Assembly: GCA_910584905.1 (NCBI GenBank) | Contig: CAJUCQ010000016.1 | Span: 1-64,000 of the forward strand | Source of the DNA: an uncultured Muribaculaceae bacterium | GTDB lineage: Bacteria; Bacteroidota; Bacteroidia; Bacteroidales; Muribaculaceae | DNA length: 64,000 bases | Direction: 5' to 3' | Part shown: one piece after another, positions 24,563 through 34,133 of the stretch | Numbering within the stretch: the first letter of the stretch is position 1 | Layout: every line of letters begins with the position of its first letter | Notes under the pieces: model-generated | Seen by the model: only the letters and a program-made list of their open reading frames with translations | The model's database searches: none | Told to the model about the DNA's origin: nothing | Position numbers and translations under genes: made by a program

Positions 24563-26293
24563 TTATTTTTCAGATAAAGCCCGGGGCGTCCTCAGCGGGC
24601 TTATGTTTTTTGCTGAGATTTTCCAGACCACGGCTCCATGAGGAGGGAGCACGGCGCGGAAAGCTTCGGTAGAGGCGAATGTCTTGGACTCCTTCGCGCC
24701 GCTTAAAAGTTCGCGGGCCTGACGGTCGACCCCTTCGGGCAAGTCGAGATACGTGAAGGCGTGGCGTGGGATATTGACTGCGGCTTCGGTCTGCTCGTCG
24801 CTGAAGTTTACGATTATGACAAGGCATTCGGATGCGGTGCTCCGCAGGAATGCGAAATGCCGGTGGGGGTTGAGGCCGGGGTTCTCGTAGTTGACGTACA
24901 TAAGGTCGAAGAAGCGGCCTTCGCGGATTGCGTCCTCGGCGTTGCAGAGGCGGAGAATCCTCGAATATGTTTTGCGGAGTTCTTCGACGGGTTGCGGAAG
25001 TTTGCCGTTGCATGCGCCTTTGTTGAGCCACATGCGCAATAAGGCGATGCTCCAGTAATCGAAAATGGTAGTGCGCCCGTCAAGCCCGGAATATCCTTCG
25101 GCGTCCATGCCCGGCTCGCCGAGTTCCTGCCCCATGTATATCATCATCGGGCCGGTTGAAATCATCGAGCTGACCACGAGCGACGGAATGGCGCGCCACG
25201 GGTTGCCGCAGTAGAAAGCGGATGCGAAGCGTTGCTCGTCGTGGTTCTCAAGGAAGTTGAGCATGTGGTCGCCGATGCCGTCGACGGTCTGCCAGCAGGA
25301 TGTAAGGGCGGCGGCGCTGACGTTGTGGGTCTCGATGCCGCGGAGTGTGTCGTAGAGGTTTACTTTGTCGTAGAGATAATCGAAGCCGGCGGATATGAAC
25401 GGGCGGTATAGACCGATGTAGTATATTTCCGCGATGAATACCACTCCGGGATAGTGCGAGCGCACGTTAGGGATGGCCCATTGCCAGAATTCGAGCGGCA
25501 CCATGTGGACCATGTCGCATCTGAATCCGTCGACACCCTTAGCGGCCCAGTAGCGCAGGATATGGAGCATCTTCATCCACGTCGGCGGAATCGGGTCGAA
25601 GTGTTTTGAACCGTTGGCCGGATCGACGCCGTAGTTGAGTTTCACGGTGTCGTACCAGTCGTTCGGTCCGGGGAATGCGTTGAAGCAATCGTTGCCGGAG
25701 GCTTTGGCCGGGAATTCGACGTATGCGTCCGGCCCGGCACCGAGGTCTATCGCGGGCGAGAACTGCTGGCGGGTAATGTAGTAGAAATTGTTAGTCGGGG
25801 AGAAAAACATGTCGGTGTTGTCTCCCTGTCCGAGGTCTTCTATTCCGGCGGGTTTGGCGTCGGAGTGATATTCGCGGGCCACGTGGTTGGGCACAAAGTC
25901 GATTATGGCTTTAAGCCCTGATTTGTGTGTGCGGTCTACGAGAGCCTCGAACTCTTTGATGCGGTCGGGGACGCTTTCGGCCAAGTCGGGGTCGATGTCG
26001 TAATAGTCGGTGATGGCATACGGGCTACCGGCATTTCCTTTGACAACGTGGCGGTTGTCGCGCCGGATGCCGAAGGCCGAATAGTCGGCGTTGTGTGAGT
26101 GCTCGATTACGCCCGTGTACCAGACGTGAGTGACCCCCATGCCTTTAATCGACGACAGCACCTTCTCGGTGATTGCGTTCAGTTTGCCTGAGCCGTTCCG
26201 TTCGATAGAGCCGTTTACGGCCGGGGTCTCGCAGTAGTTTGAAAACAGACGCGGAAGGAGCTGGTAGATTACGGGCTTTATTGCAGGTGTCAT
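24563..26293 (-). CDS. GH13 alpha-amylase-family glycosidase
   Basis: This encodes a 576-aa protein with a TIM-barrel GH13 core. The conserved regions are visible: DFVPNHV (region I), GFRCDMVHM with the nucleophile Asp (II), VFIAEIYY with the acid Glu (III) and FLENHDEQR with the stabilising Asp (IV). There is no signal peptide, so it acts in the cytoplasm, probably on glycogen or malto-oligosaccharides. A C-terminal beta-sandwich follows. Exact specificity cannot be assigned. It follows the patatin gene by 30 bp. Confidence 0.9.
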   Translation of the reverse strand: MTPAIKPVIYQLLPRLFSNYCETPAVNGSIERNGSGKLNAITEKVLSSIKGMGVTHVWYTGVIEHSHNADYSAFGIRRDNRHVVKGNAGSPYAITDYYDIDPDLAESVPDRIKEFEALVDRTHKSGLKAIIDFVPNHVAREYHSDAKPAGIEDLGQGDNTDMFFSPTNNFYYITRQQFSPAIDLGAGPDAYVEFPAKASGNDCFNAFPGPNDWYDTVKLNYGVDPANGSKHFDPIPPTWMKMLHILRYWAAKGVDGFRCDMVHMVPLEFWQWAIPNVRSHYPGVVFIAEIYYIGLYRPFISAGFDYLYDKVNLYDTLRGIETHNVSAAALTSCWQTVDGIGDHMLNFLENHDEQRFASAFYCGNPWRAIPSLVVSSMISTGPMMIYMGQELGEPGMDAEGYSGLDGRTTIFDYWSIALLRMWLNKGACNGKLPQPVEELRKTYSRILRLCNAEDAIREGRFFDLMYVNYENPGLNPHRHFAFLRSTASECLVIIVNFSDEQTEAAVNIPRHAFTYLDLPEGVDRQARELLSGAKESKTFASTEAFRAVLPPHGAVVWKISAKNISPLRTPRALSEK

Positions 26294-26323
26294 TTATTCG
26301 GGGTGCTATATGGTATTTAAGGC

Positions 26324-27181
26324 TTATTCCCTGTCGACCGGAGGTGTCAGGTCGGAGATGTGGCCGGTGTCTTTGGTTTTGTCCGGCGACCACATTCCGG
26401 CCTGTCGCAGAGCCCGCCTCATATTGAGGTAGCCGCTGACAAAGACCTTCTGGATATGTCGCAGGTCGAATACTTTGTAGTTGGAAATTTCCGTGACTTC
26501 GACGGCGATATCGCACAATTCCATGTCCTGAGCCTGATTCGCCTTGGCCATGAGATTATATGTGCGCAAAGCCACCCCGACAATCGAGCTTGTGTCGTAT
26601 TTGCGCAGGGGACTTACGTTGATGCCGATAAGGAAGTCGCATTTATCGCGTATGATCCATGCCGGCATGTTGCGCAGAACGCCGCCGTCGACGTAGCGGA
26701 CGCCGTCGATTTTCACAGGGGCGAATACTATGGGGATTGAGCATGATGCCGTCAGCCGCGGTCCGATATGGCCGTCGTGGAATTCGGTAGGGCGTCCGTT
26801 GTCGAAGTCGGTGACTCCTATATAGGTCGGGATAGGCAGTTCTTCGAGCCTACTGACACCGTCAAGATTGGAAAGGATGAACTTTTCAAAGCGCTTGATG
26901 GCGAAGAGGCCGCCGCTGCCGAGCTTTAATTCAGCGAAATCTCTAAAGCTTTGGTCGCCGAATATTCCGGCGATTTCAATTGGCTTTTTCCCGCCGGCAT
27001 ATAACACGGCGACTACCGAACCGGCACTGACCCCTGCAATGATGTCGGGGCGCAGACCGGCCTCCTCAATGGCCATCAGGGCGCCGGCATGGGCAAAGCC
27101 ACGAGCGCCGCCTCCGCTCAGCGCCACGCCGAGACGATATGGCCGTAAGGGTTTTATGCCGTTTGATTCGGAAGATTCCAT
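26324..27181 (-). CDS. Patatin-like phospholipase
   Basis: This encodes a 285-aa cytoplasmic acyl hydrolase. The oxyanion loop is LSGGGARGFAHAG (about residues 20-32), the nucleophile elbow is GVSAGS and the dyad Asp is in YVDGGV. The start at 27181 is chosen because a full promoter (27193-27224) covers the upstream frame; the mRNA leader would then be only about 5 nt. It is the first gene of a run including the GH13 enzyme and possibly prs. Confidence 0.9.
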   Translation of the reverse strand: MESSESNGIKPLRPYRLGVALSGGGARGFAHAGALMAIEEAGLRPDIIAGVSAGSVVAVLYAGGKKPIEIAGIFGDQSFRDFAELKLGSGGLFAIKRFEKFILSNLDGVSRLEELPIPTYIGVTDFDNGRPTEFHDGHIGPRLTASCSIPIVFAPVKIDGVRYVDGGVLRNMPAWIIRDKCDFLIGINVSPLRKYDTSSIVGVALRTYNLMAKANQAQDMELCDIAVEVTEISNYKVFDLRHIQKVFVSGYLNMRRALRQAGMWSPDKTKDTGHISDLTPPVDRE

Positions 27182-27192
27182 AATTTGCTCCG

Positions 27193-27224
27193 CAAAGTTA
27201 CGCAGAATATTTTTATTAGTCAAA
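27193..27224 (-). promoter_or_regulatory. Promoter of the patatin gene
   Basis: On the minus strand, TTTG (27221-27224) is followed after 20 nt by TAACTTTG (27193-27200). Transcription should start near 27186, giving an almost leaderless message for the start codon at 27181. Confidence 0.65.
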
Positions 27225-27265
27225 CAACCGCCGCTATATTTTACCGTGTCGGCACGGCAAAAGCG

Positions 27266-27874
27266 TCAGTCTTCCAGCGGCAGGCGGTTCATTTCTTCGA
27301 TGTAGGTCAGCAGGGCGTCGCGTCCGCGGCGGTCTTCGCTTGAGGTCTTGAATACGGGGGGGAGCTCTTCCCAGCGCTCAAGGAGAGCGGCGAGGTAGTC
27401 GGAGGTAAGTTTCTTGGCGGCGGATGACGTCAGCTTGTCGAGCTTTGTGAATACAATGCTGAAGGGCACGCCGTTCTCGCCGAGCCAATCCATGAATTCG
27501 AGGTCTATTTTCTGGGGCTTGTGGCGCGAGTCGATAAGCACGAAGAGGTTTGTCATCTGTGCGCGCTTGAGGATATAGCCCTTGATCATCTGCTCCAGAC
27601 GGATGCGGTCGGCTTTGCTTCGGGCGGCATAGCCGTAGCCGGGCAGGTCGACCACCCACCATGAGTCGTTCACGAGAAAATAGTTGATAAGCATGGTTTT
27701 TCCGGGCTTGGATGAGGTCATGGCAAGGCCTTTCTGCCCGAGGAGCATGTTTATGAGTGACGATTTGCCTACGTTCGAGCGTCCGATAAATGCGTATTCG
27801 TGGCGGGAGAAGCCGTCGGGGCATTTGTCGACCGACGGGCTGCTTGTGGCAAAACGTGCTGTGTTTATTATCAT
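27266..27874 (-). CDS. engB: Ribosome-biogenesis GTPase EngB (YsxC/YihA)
   Basis: This encodes a 202-aa GTPase for assembly of the large ribosomal subunit. The motifs are G1 GRSNVGKSS, G2-region SSKPGKTM, G3 DLPGYGYA and G4 TKLDK; the C-terminal SSEDRRG is the G5 area. Length is normal. It begins 17 bp after the stop of the TerD-like gene, so the two are probably co-transcribed. Confidence 0.97.
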   Translation of the reverse strand: MIINTARFATSSPSVDKCPDGFSRHEYAFIGRSNVGKSSLINMLLGQKGLAMTSSKPGKTMLINYFLVNDSWWVVDLPGYGYAARSKADRIRLEQMIKGYILKRAQMTNLFVLIDSRHKPQKIDLEFMDWLGENGVPFSIVFTKLDKLTSSAAKKLTSDYLAALLERWEELPPVFKTSSEDRRGRDALLTYIEEMNRLPLED

Positions 27875-27891
27875 GTCGTTGTCGTGGATAA

Positions 27892-29796
27892 TTATCGGGG
27901 TGCGCCATCGGGCGCAAACAGTTCGGTGATTGATGTGGCTGAGAGCTTGCGTTCGCCGAGGTTTATGTCGGCGTCGGCGGCAGGGTCTGTCAGCTCGATT
28001 GCGCCGGCTTTCAGAAGCAGGCTCTTAAGGCTTACGGCTGAGTGAGTGCGTGAGGCGAGAGCTTCGCGAAGCGGATAGTCGGTCGAGCGGACGCTTGCCG
28101 CCCGATGTCCGATTCCGAGAGTCAGGAAGCGGAACACGCCGTCTTGGACGTGGCCGACAAGCTGTTCGGCCGAGTTGCTTGTCGCATCGGCTTCGACTCT
28201 TACGTCCATCGCATTGACAGCAAAGGCGTTTCCGCGGAGAGGCGTGTCGGCGGAACCCATTTCGGGCTTGCCGCGTCCTATGAAAAGCCTGAATGCCGCT
28301 CCGGGGTTTCCGAAGTAGCGGTTCACATAGACGAAGCAGTCGGGCGTGTGCTTGCGGAAGAACAGGATTTCACTTGCTTCGGGGTCTGCATTGGTCATGT
28401 CGCCGGAAAAGATTACGGATTCGTCTGCAGATTTAAAATCGCTGTTCCATCCTATTTTGATGTCGGCGTCGGCAAAGACGGCCGAGAGGTCGAAGTCGCG
28501 GGCACCCCATTCGTTGCGCCAGTACACTCCGATAAAGTTTTCGTCGCCGAGTATGCAGGAACTCATGAAGGGGATGTTTCCGACAAAGCTTTTTCCTGAG
28601 GTCGGCGCCGCAAGGTCGATGTGCTCGGGGAATCGCACAGTCTTTCCGCGAACATTGAGACGGCTTATTATTTCGTCTTCGACAATCGGAATCAGATTTT
28701 CAACAGCCGTCGGGCCGAGGCTTTCAGGCTTGTTTTTTTTGACAAAGGTGCGTCCGTTGCGGATAAGGTACAGCGCAGCTTCCGGGCGTCCGCCTTTCAT
28801 CTTCAGATAGCCGAGGATGCGGATGAGGCGGAATGCCGACGGCTCTGCCGCTATGGCCTCACGTATTTCGCCAAGCGATGCGCCCGAGCCTGTGATGTCG
28901 GAAAGAATATCTTTTTTAAAGGGACGTTTGAACCTCGGAGCCAGTCTTCGCAGATAATTGATCAGGCTGACTGCGGCGAGCGCTTTTTCGCGCTCGTGTC
29001 CGCCGGTTGCGGCCGCCAGTTTGCGATAGCCATCTTTGATTGCGATGAATATATGCCTGAAGCGGAAGAATATTCCCGCAAGGCTTTCGAGGGCGGGTGC
29101 ATCGAGCGGCTCGCCTAAAAAGCCCAGGCACGAAGGTTTCTTGCTGATGCCTTCGGCGATTTCCTCGAGTGTCTCCGGCGAATTGATGAGCATGGCTTTG
29201 CCGGTAGCGGCATAAACTATGGTGCGCAGGAATTCGACCGGGTCTGTCGGACGTGTGCCGGCAAGGATATAAAGCACGGCCCGGGCTTCGCGGTTGGGAA
29301 TAGCGGCGATGTCGAGGGGCGCTGTGTCAGATGAACCGTTGAAATGCCGCACGATGAATGCGCACACGGCTTCCACGGCCTCGGACTTCAAGGCCACTCC
29401 GCTTTCGAGCGCCGACAGGCACATGCCTGCCATATCTTCGTCGCTGACGGCGCGTATGACTCTAAGCTCTTTGTAGAGCATTGCCGCCGGGGAAGGGTTC
29501 TTGGTGAACGCCGGTGCGGTAAACGCCGTGCCGTAGGTTGTCAGATAGTGGAGCATTTGGTCGCACAGCAACTCGATGCGGGTGTGAGAACTCACTTCTT
29601 CAAATGACTTGTAAAAAGTGGAATTGTAATTGACCGGAAAGTCTTTTATCGCTTCGAGTGTATGCGACGTGCAAGCCGCGGGCTCGACGAGGTAGCCGGC
29701 CTGCATGGCAATGCGGTTCACATCCCGCGGTTCAATGGTTTCGCCCTCGGGAACAATGGCATTAAAGAGCTTTATGAGTGCGGAATCAATGTTCAT
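27892..29796 (-). CDS. Large protein with a TerD-like domain, function unknown
   Basis: This encodes a 634-aa protein without signal peptide or membrane segment. Residues 1 to about 390 look alpha-helical and are unknown to me. About residues 405-530 resemble the TerD (tellurium/stress) beta-sandwich: ARDFDLSA recalls the calcium-binding DxDxS signature, followed by IKIGWNSDF, VIFSGDMTNAD, ASEILFF and AAFRLFIG in TerD order. The remaining C-terminus is unassigned. Start 29796 is preferred because a -7-type element (TATATTTG, 29877-29884) lies upstream and would be inside any longer frame. It sits upstream of engB in the same transcript. The function is not established. Confidence 0.6.
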   Translation of the reverse strand: MNIDSALIKLFNAIVPEGETIEPRDVNRIAMQAGYLVEPAACTSHTLEAIKDFPVNYNSTFYKSFEEVSSHTRIELLCDQMLHYLTTYGTAFTAPAFTKNPSPAAMLYKELRVIRAVSDEDMAGMCLSALESGVALKSEAVEAVCAFIVRHFNGSSDTAPLDIAAIPNREARAVLYILAGTRPTDPVEFLRTIVYAATGKAMLINSPETLEEIAEGISKKPSCLGFLGEPLDAPALESLAGIFFRFRHIFIAIKDGYRKLAAATGGHEREKALAAVSLINYLRRLAPRFKRPFKKDILSDITGSGASLGEIREAIAAEPSAFRLIRILGYLKMKGGRPEAALYLIRNGRTFVKKNKPESLGPTAVENLIPIVEDEIISRLNVRGKTVRFPEHIDLAAPTSGKSFVGNIPFMSSCILGDENFIGVYWRNEWGARDFDLSAVFADADIKIGWNSDFKSADESVIFSGDMTNADPEASEILFFRKHTPDCFVYVNRYFGNPGAAFRLFIGRGKPEMGSADTPLRGNAFAVNAMDVRVEADATSNSAEQLVGHVQDGVFRFLTLGIGHRAASVRSTDYPLREALASRTHSAVSLKSLLLKAGAIELTDPAADADINLGERKLSATSITELFAPDGAPR

Positions 29797-29928
29797 ATAA
29801 TAAAAAAAGCGCCCGACGGGAAGTAAATTCGAATAAATGCCGTATGACAGGAACTTCGTTGGTCTGAGCGCTGATGCAAATATAACAAGTTTTTTTCGAA
29901 TAAGGATTATCGCGTGGTGTTTTTTTTG

Positions 29929-29936
29929 TAATTTTG
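29929..29936 (+). promoter_or_regulatory. -7 element directly upstream of the ABC-F gene
   Basis: TAATTTTG matches the -7 consensus, and its last base is 6 nt before the ATG at 29942. If it is used, transcription starts at or next to the start codon, giving a leaderless message. No clear -33 TTTG is present. Confidence 0.45.
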
Positions 29937-29941
29937 CGTCC

Positions 29942-31909
29942 ATGATTTCCATAAACAGTCTCTCGGTAGAATTCAGCGCCAAGTCGCTTTTCGATAATAT
30001 AAGCTACGTTATAAATCCGCGCGACCGCATTGCTCTCGTGGGCAAAAACGGGGCGGGAAAGTCTACGATGCTTAAAATAATAGCAGGCATGCAGCAACCG
30101 ACCTCGGGAAATGTAAGTGTGCCGGCCGATATCACAGTCGGGTATCTGCCCCAGCAAATGGTCATTGAAGATTCGCTGACGGTCGTGGAAGAAGTGAGAA
30201 AAGCCTTTTCCCACATTGCCGCCATGCAGGATAAGCTGGATGCGATGAGCTCCGAGCTCGCCGAGCGCACCGACTATGACTCCGAAGAATACCATCGGTT
30301 GATTGAGCGGATTTCGGAGTTGTCGGAGCAAATCGCCATTCTCGGTTCTGAAAACTCCGAAGCCGAGATGGAGAAGACGCTTATGGGCCTTGGATTCGTG
30401 CGCGAGGATTTCGGTCGTCCGACAGCTGAATTCTCAGGCGGATGGCGCATGCGCATCGAGCTTGCCAAGCTTCTGCTTCGCAGGCCTGATGTGCTCTTGC
30501 TCGACGAGCCTACCAACCACCTCGATATCGAAAGCATACAGTGGCTCGAGAATTTTCTCGTGGCCAAAGCCAAAGCCGTTGTGCTCGTGAGCCACGACCG
30601 GGCGTTCATCGACCGCGTGACAAACCGCACAATTGAAATCTCGCTGGGAAAGATTTATGATTATGCGGTGAACTACAGTCGGTTTGTGGAGCTACGTCAA
30701 GAGCGTATCGAGCAGCAGATGAGAGCTTTCCGCAATCAGCAGAAACAGATTCAGGATACCGAGGAATTTATCGAGCGATTCCGCTACAAGGCGACAAAGG
30801 CCGTGCAGGTACAGAGTCGCATGAAGCAGCTGGCCAAAATCGAACGCATAGAAGTCGATGAAGTCGACAACTCGCGCCTGTCGTTGAAATTCCCGCCCGC
30901 ACCGCGGTCGGGCGATTTCCCTGTGATAGCCGAAAACGTAGGCAAGGCATACGGCGACCATCAGGTGTTCGACAACGCCACGTTTACTATAAGCAGGGGT
31001 GAGAAGGTGGCTTTCGTCGGCAAAAACGGCGAAGGCAAGTCGACTCTTGTGAAATGTATAATGAACGAAATCCCGTTTACAGGCCATCTGAAAATCGGAC
31101 ACAATGTGAAAATCGGATATTTCGCCCAGAATCAGGCTCAGCTTCTCGACGGCGAACTTACCGTTTTTGACACCATCGACAGGGTGGCTGTCGGAGATGT
31201 CCGCACAAAAATACGCGACATCCTCGGCGCATTCATGTTTGGCGGAGAGGCGTCGGACAAAAAGGTGAAGGTGCTCTCGGGGGGCGAAAAGACTCGCCTT
31301 GCGATGATAAAACTTCTGCTTGAGCCGGTGAACCTGCTTATTTTGGACGAACCGACCAACCACCTCGACATGAAGACAAAGGATATACTCAAGCAAGCGA
31401 TAAGGGACTTCAACGGCACGGTGATAGTTGTAAGCCACGACCGCGAATTTCTTGACGGACTTGTCGAAAAGGTATATGAATTCGGGGGTGGGGCTGTGCG
31501 TGAAAACCTTGGCGGAATCTACGATTTCCTTGAACGCAAGCGCCTTGCTTCATTGACGGAGCTGGAGCGAAATGCACCCCGGGCCAAAGATGAGAAAACA
31601 CCTCCCCGGCGAAGCGAGAACACTCAGCCGCCCACGGACTCACAACCCTTAAGCTACGCCGAGGCCCGTGAACGCGACAAGGCACTACGCCGCGCACGTA
31701 AAAAAGCGGAAGAAGCCGAAGCGGCAGTCGGAGTCGCCGAAGAAAGAGTCAAGGACGTCGAGGCAAAAATCGCCGAAGGAGACGTCTCTCCGAAGATTTT
31801 CGATGAGCATGCCACGGCCAACAAGAATCTCGAAAACGCCATGAGCGTATGGGAACTTGCCCAAATGGAGCTTGACGAAATGGAAGAAAAATACGGAAAA
31901 CAAGTTTAG
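29942..31909 (+). CDS. ABC-F family ATPase with C-terminal coiled coil
   Basis: This encodes a 655-aa soluble protein with two ABC domains and no membrane part. The first domain has Walker A GKNGAGKST, signature FSGGW and LLLDEPTNHLD. The second has GKNGEGKST, LSGGEKTRLA and LILDEPTNHLD. Between them is the basic linker typical of ABC-F (FIERFRYKATKAVQVQSR). The last 90 or so residues are a charged coiled coil, as in Uup-type members. Such proteins act on the ribosome in translation or antibiotic protection. The start at 29942 gives the standard ABC-F beginning MISINSLSVEF. The M13 peptidase gene follows after 22 bp. Confidence 0.92.
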   Translation: MISINSLSVEFSAKSLFDNISYVINPRDRIALVGKNGAGKSTMLKIIAGMQQPTSGNVSVPADITVGYLPQQMVIEDSLTVVEEVRKAFSHIAAMQDKLDAMSSELAERTDYDSEEYHRLIERISELSEQIAILGSENSEAEMEKTLMGLGFVREDFGRPTAEFSGGWRMRIELAKLLLRRPDVLLLDEPTNHLDIESIQWLENFLVAKAKAVVLVSHDRAFIDRVTNRTIEISLGKIYDYAVNYSRFVELRQERIEQQMRAFRNQQKQIQDTEEFIERFRYKATKAVQVQSRMKQLAKIERIEVDEVDNSRLSLKFPPAPRSGDFPVIAENVGKAYGDHQVFDNATFTISRGEKVAFVGKNGEGKSTLVKCIMNEIPFTGHLKIGHNVKIGYFAQNQAQLLDGELTVFDTIDRVAVGDVRTKIRDILGAFMFGGEASDKKVKVLSGGEKTRLAMIKLLLEPVNLLILDEPTNHLDMKTKDILKQAIRDFNGTVIVVSHDREFLDGLVEKVYEFGGGAVRENLGGIYDFLERKRLASLTELERNAPRAKDEKTPPRRSENTQPPTDSQPLSYAEARERDKALRRARKKAEEAEAAVGVAEERVKDVEAKIAEGDVSPKIFDEHATANKNLENAMSVWELAQMELDEMEEKYGKQV

Positions 31910-31931
31910 CTATAATCTTAAAAACAAAAAA

Positions 31932-33974
31932 ATGAACAAAACAGTCACTCTCCTGTTGCTTGCAGCTGCCGGAACGTGCGCATCCGGGCTCTACTCTTGT
32001 TCCAAGAGCGATGCCAAAAATGACGCACCTCGCGGCTTTGACCTTGCAAATCTCGACACAACAGTAGTCCCCGGCGCAGACTTCTATGATTTTGCGTGCG
32101 GCGGATGGATGAAAGCCAATCCTCTCAAGGCCGAATATTCAAGATTCGGCACATTTGACCAGCTTGCCGAACTCAACCGTCAGCAGGTAAGAGACCTCGT
32201 GCTTGAGCTTTCCGCTCAGGACAACGCTCCCGGCACAAACGCGCAGAAGGTTGCAGACCTTTACGCTATGGGAATGGACAGCGTGCGCCTCAACAAAGAA
32301 GGAGCGGAAACAGTCAAGGGCGACCTCGCACGCATCGCAACGGCTTCGCGCGACAGCCTTATGACGCTCATGGCTTCGCTCCCCGGAGTCGACGCATTCT
32401 TCGGCACGGGCGTTGAGGCAGACCTCAAGGATTCGAATAAAACGTCCATGTACTGGGGTCAGGGCGGCCTCGGCCTCGGCGACCGCGACTACTACACCGA
32501 CAAGACCGAACGCGCCGAAGCAATACGTCAGGCCTACGTGACCTACCTGAAAACCATTGCCGAACTCGCCGGTTTTTCGGCAGAAGAAGCCGCTCGTATC
32601 GCCAAAAACACGATGGAGCTTGAAACCACACTCGCAGGCAAGCAGAAGACCCGCGTAGAACTCCGCGACGTGGCCGCCGGATACAATCCGACAGCTGTTG
32701 CCGACCTCTCCAAGAAATACACCAATATCGACCTTCCCTCATATTTCAAAGCTCAGGGGCTGGCCGCGGATGTCGACACCGTGATTGTCGGACAGCCCGA
32801 ATATTACGCCGCCGTCAACGATATTATCGGCACCATTGGTGACGAGCAGCTCCGCGATTACCTCACGGCCGGTTATCTCGGTTCGGCTGCACCTTATCTC
32901 AGCGACGACTTCGTGAACGCACGCTTCGAACTTACGAAGGTGCTCAGCGGCGTCGAGCAGCAGCAGCCGCGCTGGAAGCGTGCGCTCGGGGTGCCCAACG
33001 GCATGCTTGGAGAAGCGCTCGGCGAACTTTATGTGGCCAAGTATTTCCCTGCAAGTTCCAAGGCCAAGATGATTACGCTGGTGGAAAACCTGCGCACGGC
33101 GCTCGGACAGCATATCGATTCTCTCACATGGATGAGCGACACCACCAAGGTTCGCGCGCATGAGAAGCTCGACGCATTTACCGTGAAAATCGGTTATCCC
33201 GACAAGTGGCGCGACTATTCCGGCCTTGCCATTGACCCCGAGATGAGCTATTGGAAAAATATCCAGAATGCCATCGTGTTCAACAACCAATACAACCTCG
33301 CCGACTACGGAAAGCCCGTGGACCGCAGCCGTTGGTACATGAGCCCTCAGACCGTGAACGCCTATTATAATCCCACGACCAACGAAATCTGCTTCCCGGC
33401 CGGTATTCTTCAGGCACCGTATTTCAATCCCGATGCGAGCGATGCCGAAAACTATGGCGCAATCGGCGTTGTCATCGGTCATGAAATGACTCACGGCTTT
33501 GACGACCAAGGCCGCCAGTTTGACAAGGACGGCAATTTCTCCGACTGGTGGACGCAGGCCGACGCCGACGCATTCGAAGCTCTCGCCGACAAACTCGTAG
33601 CCCAGTTTGATGAAATCGAAGTGCTTCCCGGCACGCACGCAAACGGCCGCCTTACCCTTGGCGAGAACATCGCCGATCAGGGTGGTCTGCGAGTGGCATA
33701 TACGGCCTACCACAACGCTCTCGGCGACAAGGAAGACGAAGTCGTTGACGGCTATGACGGCAATCAGCGTTTCTATCTCTCATACGCCAATGTATGGGCC
33801 GGCAATATCCGCGAGGCCGAAATCCTTCAGCGCACTCAGACCGACCCCCACAGCCTCGGACGCTGGCGCGTGAATGCTTCGCTCCGCAACCTTGAGCCTT
33901 TCTTCAAGGCCTTTGACATCAAGGAAGGCGACGCGATGTTCCGTCCCGTCGAAGAACGCGTGGTTATTTGGTAA
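31932..33974 (+). CDS. M13-family (neprilysin/PepO-like) metallopeptidase, lipoprotein
   Basis: This encodes a 680-aa zinc endopeptidase of normal length. The signal peptide ends in a lipobox-like GLYSC with Cys 23, so it is probably a lipid-anchored periplasmic or surface protein. The catalytic motifs are VIGHEMTHGFDD (HExxH) and ENIADQGG (third ligand Glu plus Asp); the N-terminal substrate domain begins FYDFACGGWMKANP. The substrate is probably extracellular peptides. It is co-transcribed with the ABC-F gene and ends at a strong terminator. Confidence 0.95.
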   Translation: MNKTVTLLLLAAAGTCASGLYSCSKSDAKNDAPRGFDLANLDTTVVPGADFYDFACGGWMKANPLKAEYSRFGTFDQLAELNRQQVRDLVLELSAQDNAPGTNAQKVADLYAMGMDSVRLNKEGAETVKGDLARIATASRDSLMTLMASLPGVDAFFGTGVEADLKDSNKTSMYWGQGGLGLGDRDYYTDKTERAEAIRQAYVTYLKTIAELAGFSAEEAARIAKNTMELETTLAGKQKTRVELRDVAAGYNPTAVADLSKKYTNIDLPSYFKAQGLAADVDTVIVGQPEYYAAVNDIIGTIGDEQLRDYLTAGYLGSAAPYLSDDFVNARFELTKVLSGVEQQQPRWKRALGVPNGMLGEALGELYVAKYFPASSKAKMITLVENLRTALGQHIDSLTWMSDTTKVRAHEKLDAFTVKIGYPDKWRDYSGLAIDPEMSYWKNIQNAIVFNNQYNLADYGKPVDRSRWYMSPQTVNAYYNPTTNEICFPAGILQAPYFNPDASDAENYGAIGVVIGHEMTHGFDDQGRQFDKDGNFSDWWTQADADAFEALADKLVAQFDEIEVLPGTHANGRLTLGENIADQGGLRVAYTAYHNALGDKEDEVVDGYDGNQRFYLSYANVWAGNIREAEILQRTQTDPHSLGRWRVNASLRNLEPFFKAFDIKEGDAMFRPVEERVVIW

Positions 33975-34015
33975 AACAGTCGGCGGCACTTGTCCGCCTT
34001 AGCACATTCGGGAAA

Positions 34016-34062
34016 GACCGGATTCTTACACGAAAGAATCCGGTCTCTTTTCATTTTTTAAT
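34016..34062 (+). terminator. Terminator after the M13 peptidase gene
   Basis: A perfect 12-bp stem (34016-34027 with 34034-34045) with a 6-nt loop is followed by TCTTTTC and TTTTTT on the plus strand. Confidence 0.88.
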
Positions 34063-34066
34063 CCGC

Positions 34067-34108
34067 AAAAAACACCCCCCCGGAAGCCAACCATTCCTCC
34101 GGAGGGTG
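34067..34108 (-). terminator. Terminator after the EF-G paralog gene
   Basis: On the minus strand an 11-bp stem (34098-34108 with 34074-34084, one G-T pair) is followed by six T (34067-34072). It lies back to back with the plus-strand terminator at 34016-34062. Confidence 0.8.
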
Positions 34109-34133
34109 CGCGCTATAAAAGCAGAAATATAGC

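Noticed and set aside
32739..33713. A 324-codon open frame opposite the M13 peptidase
   Set aside because: The peptidase carries intact catalytic motifs on the other strand, and the frame shows no domain.
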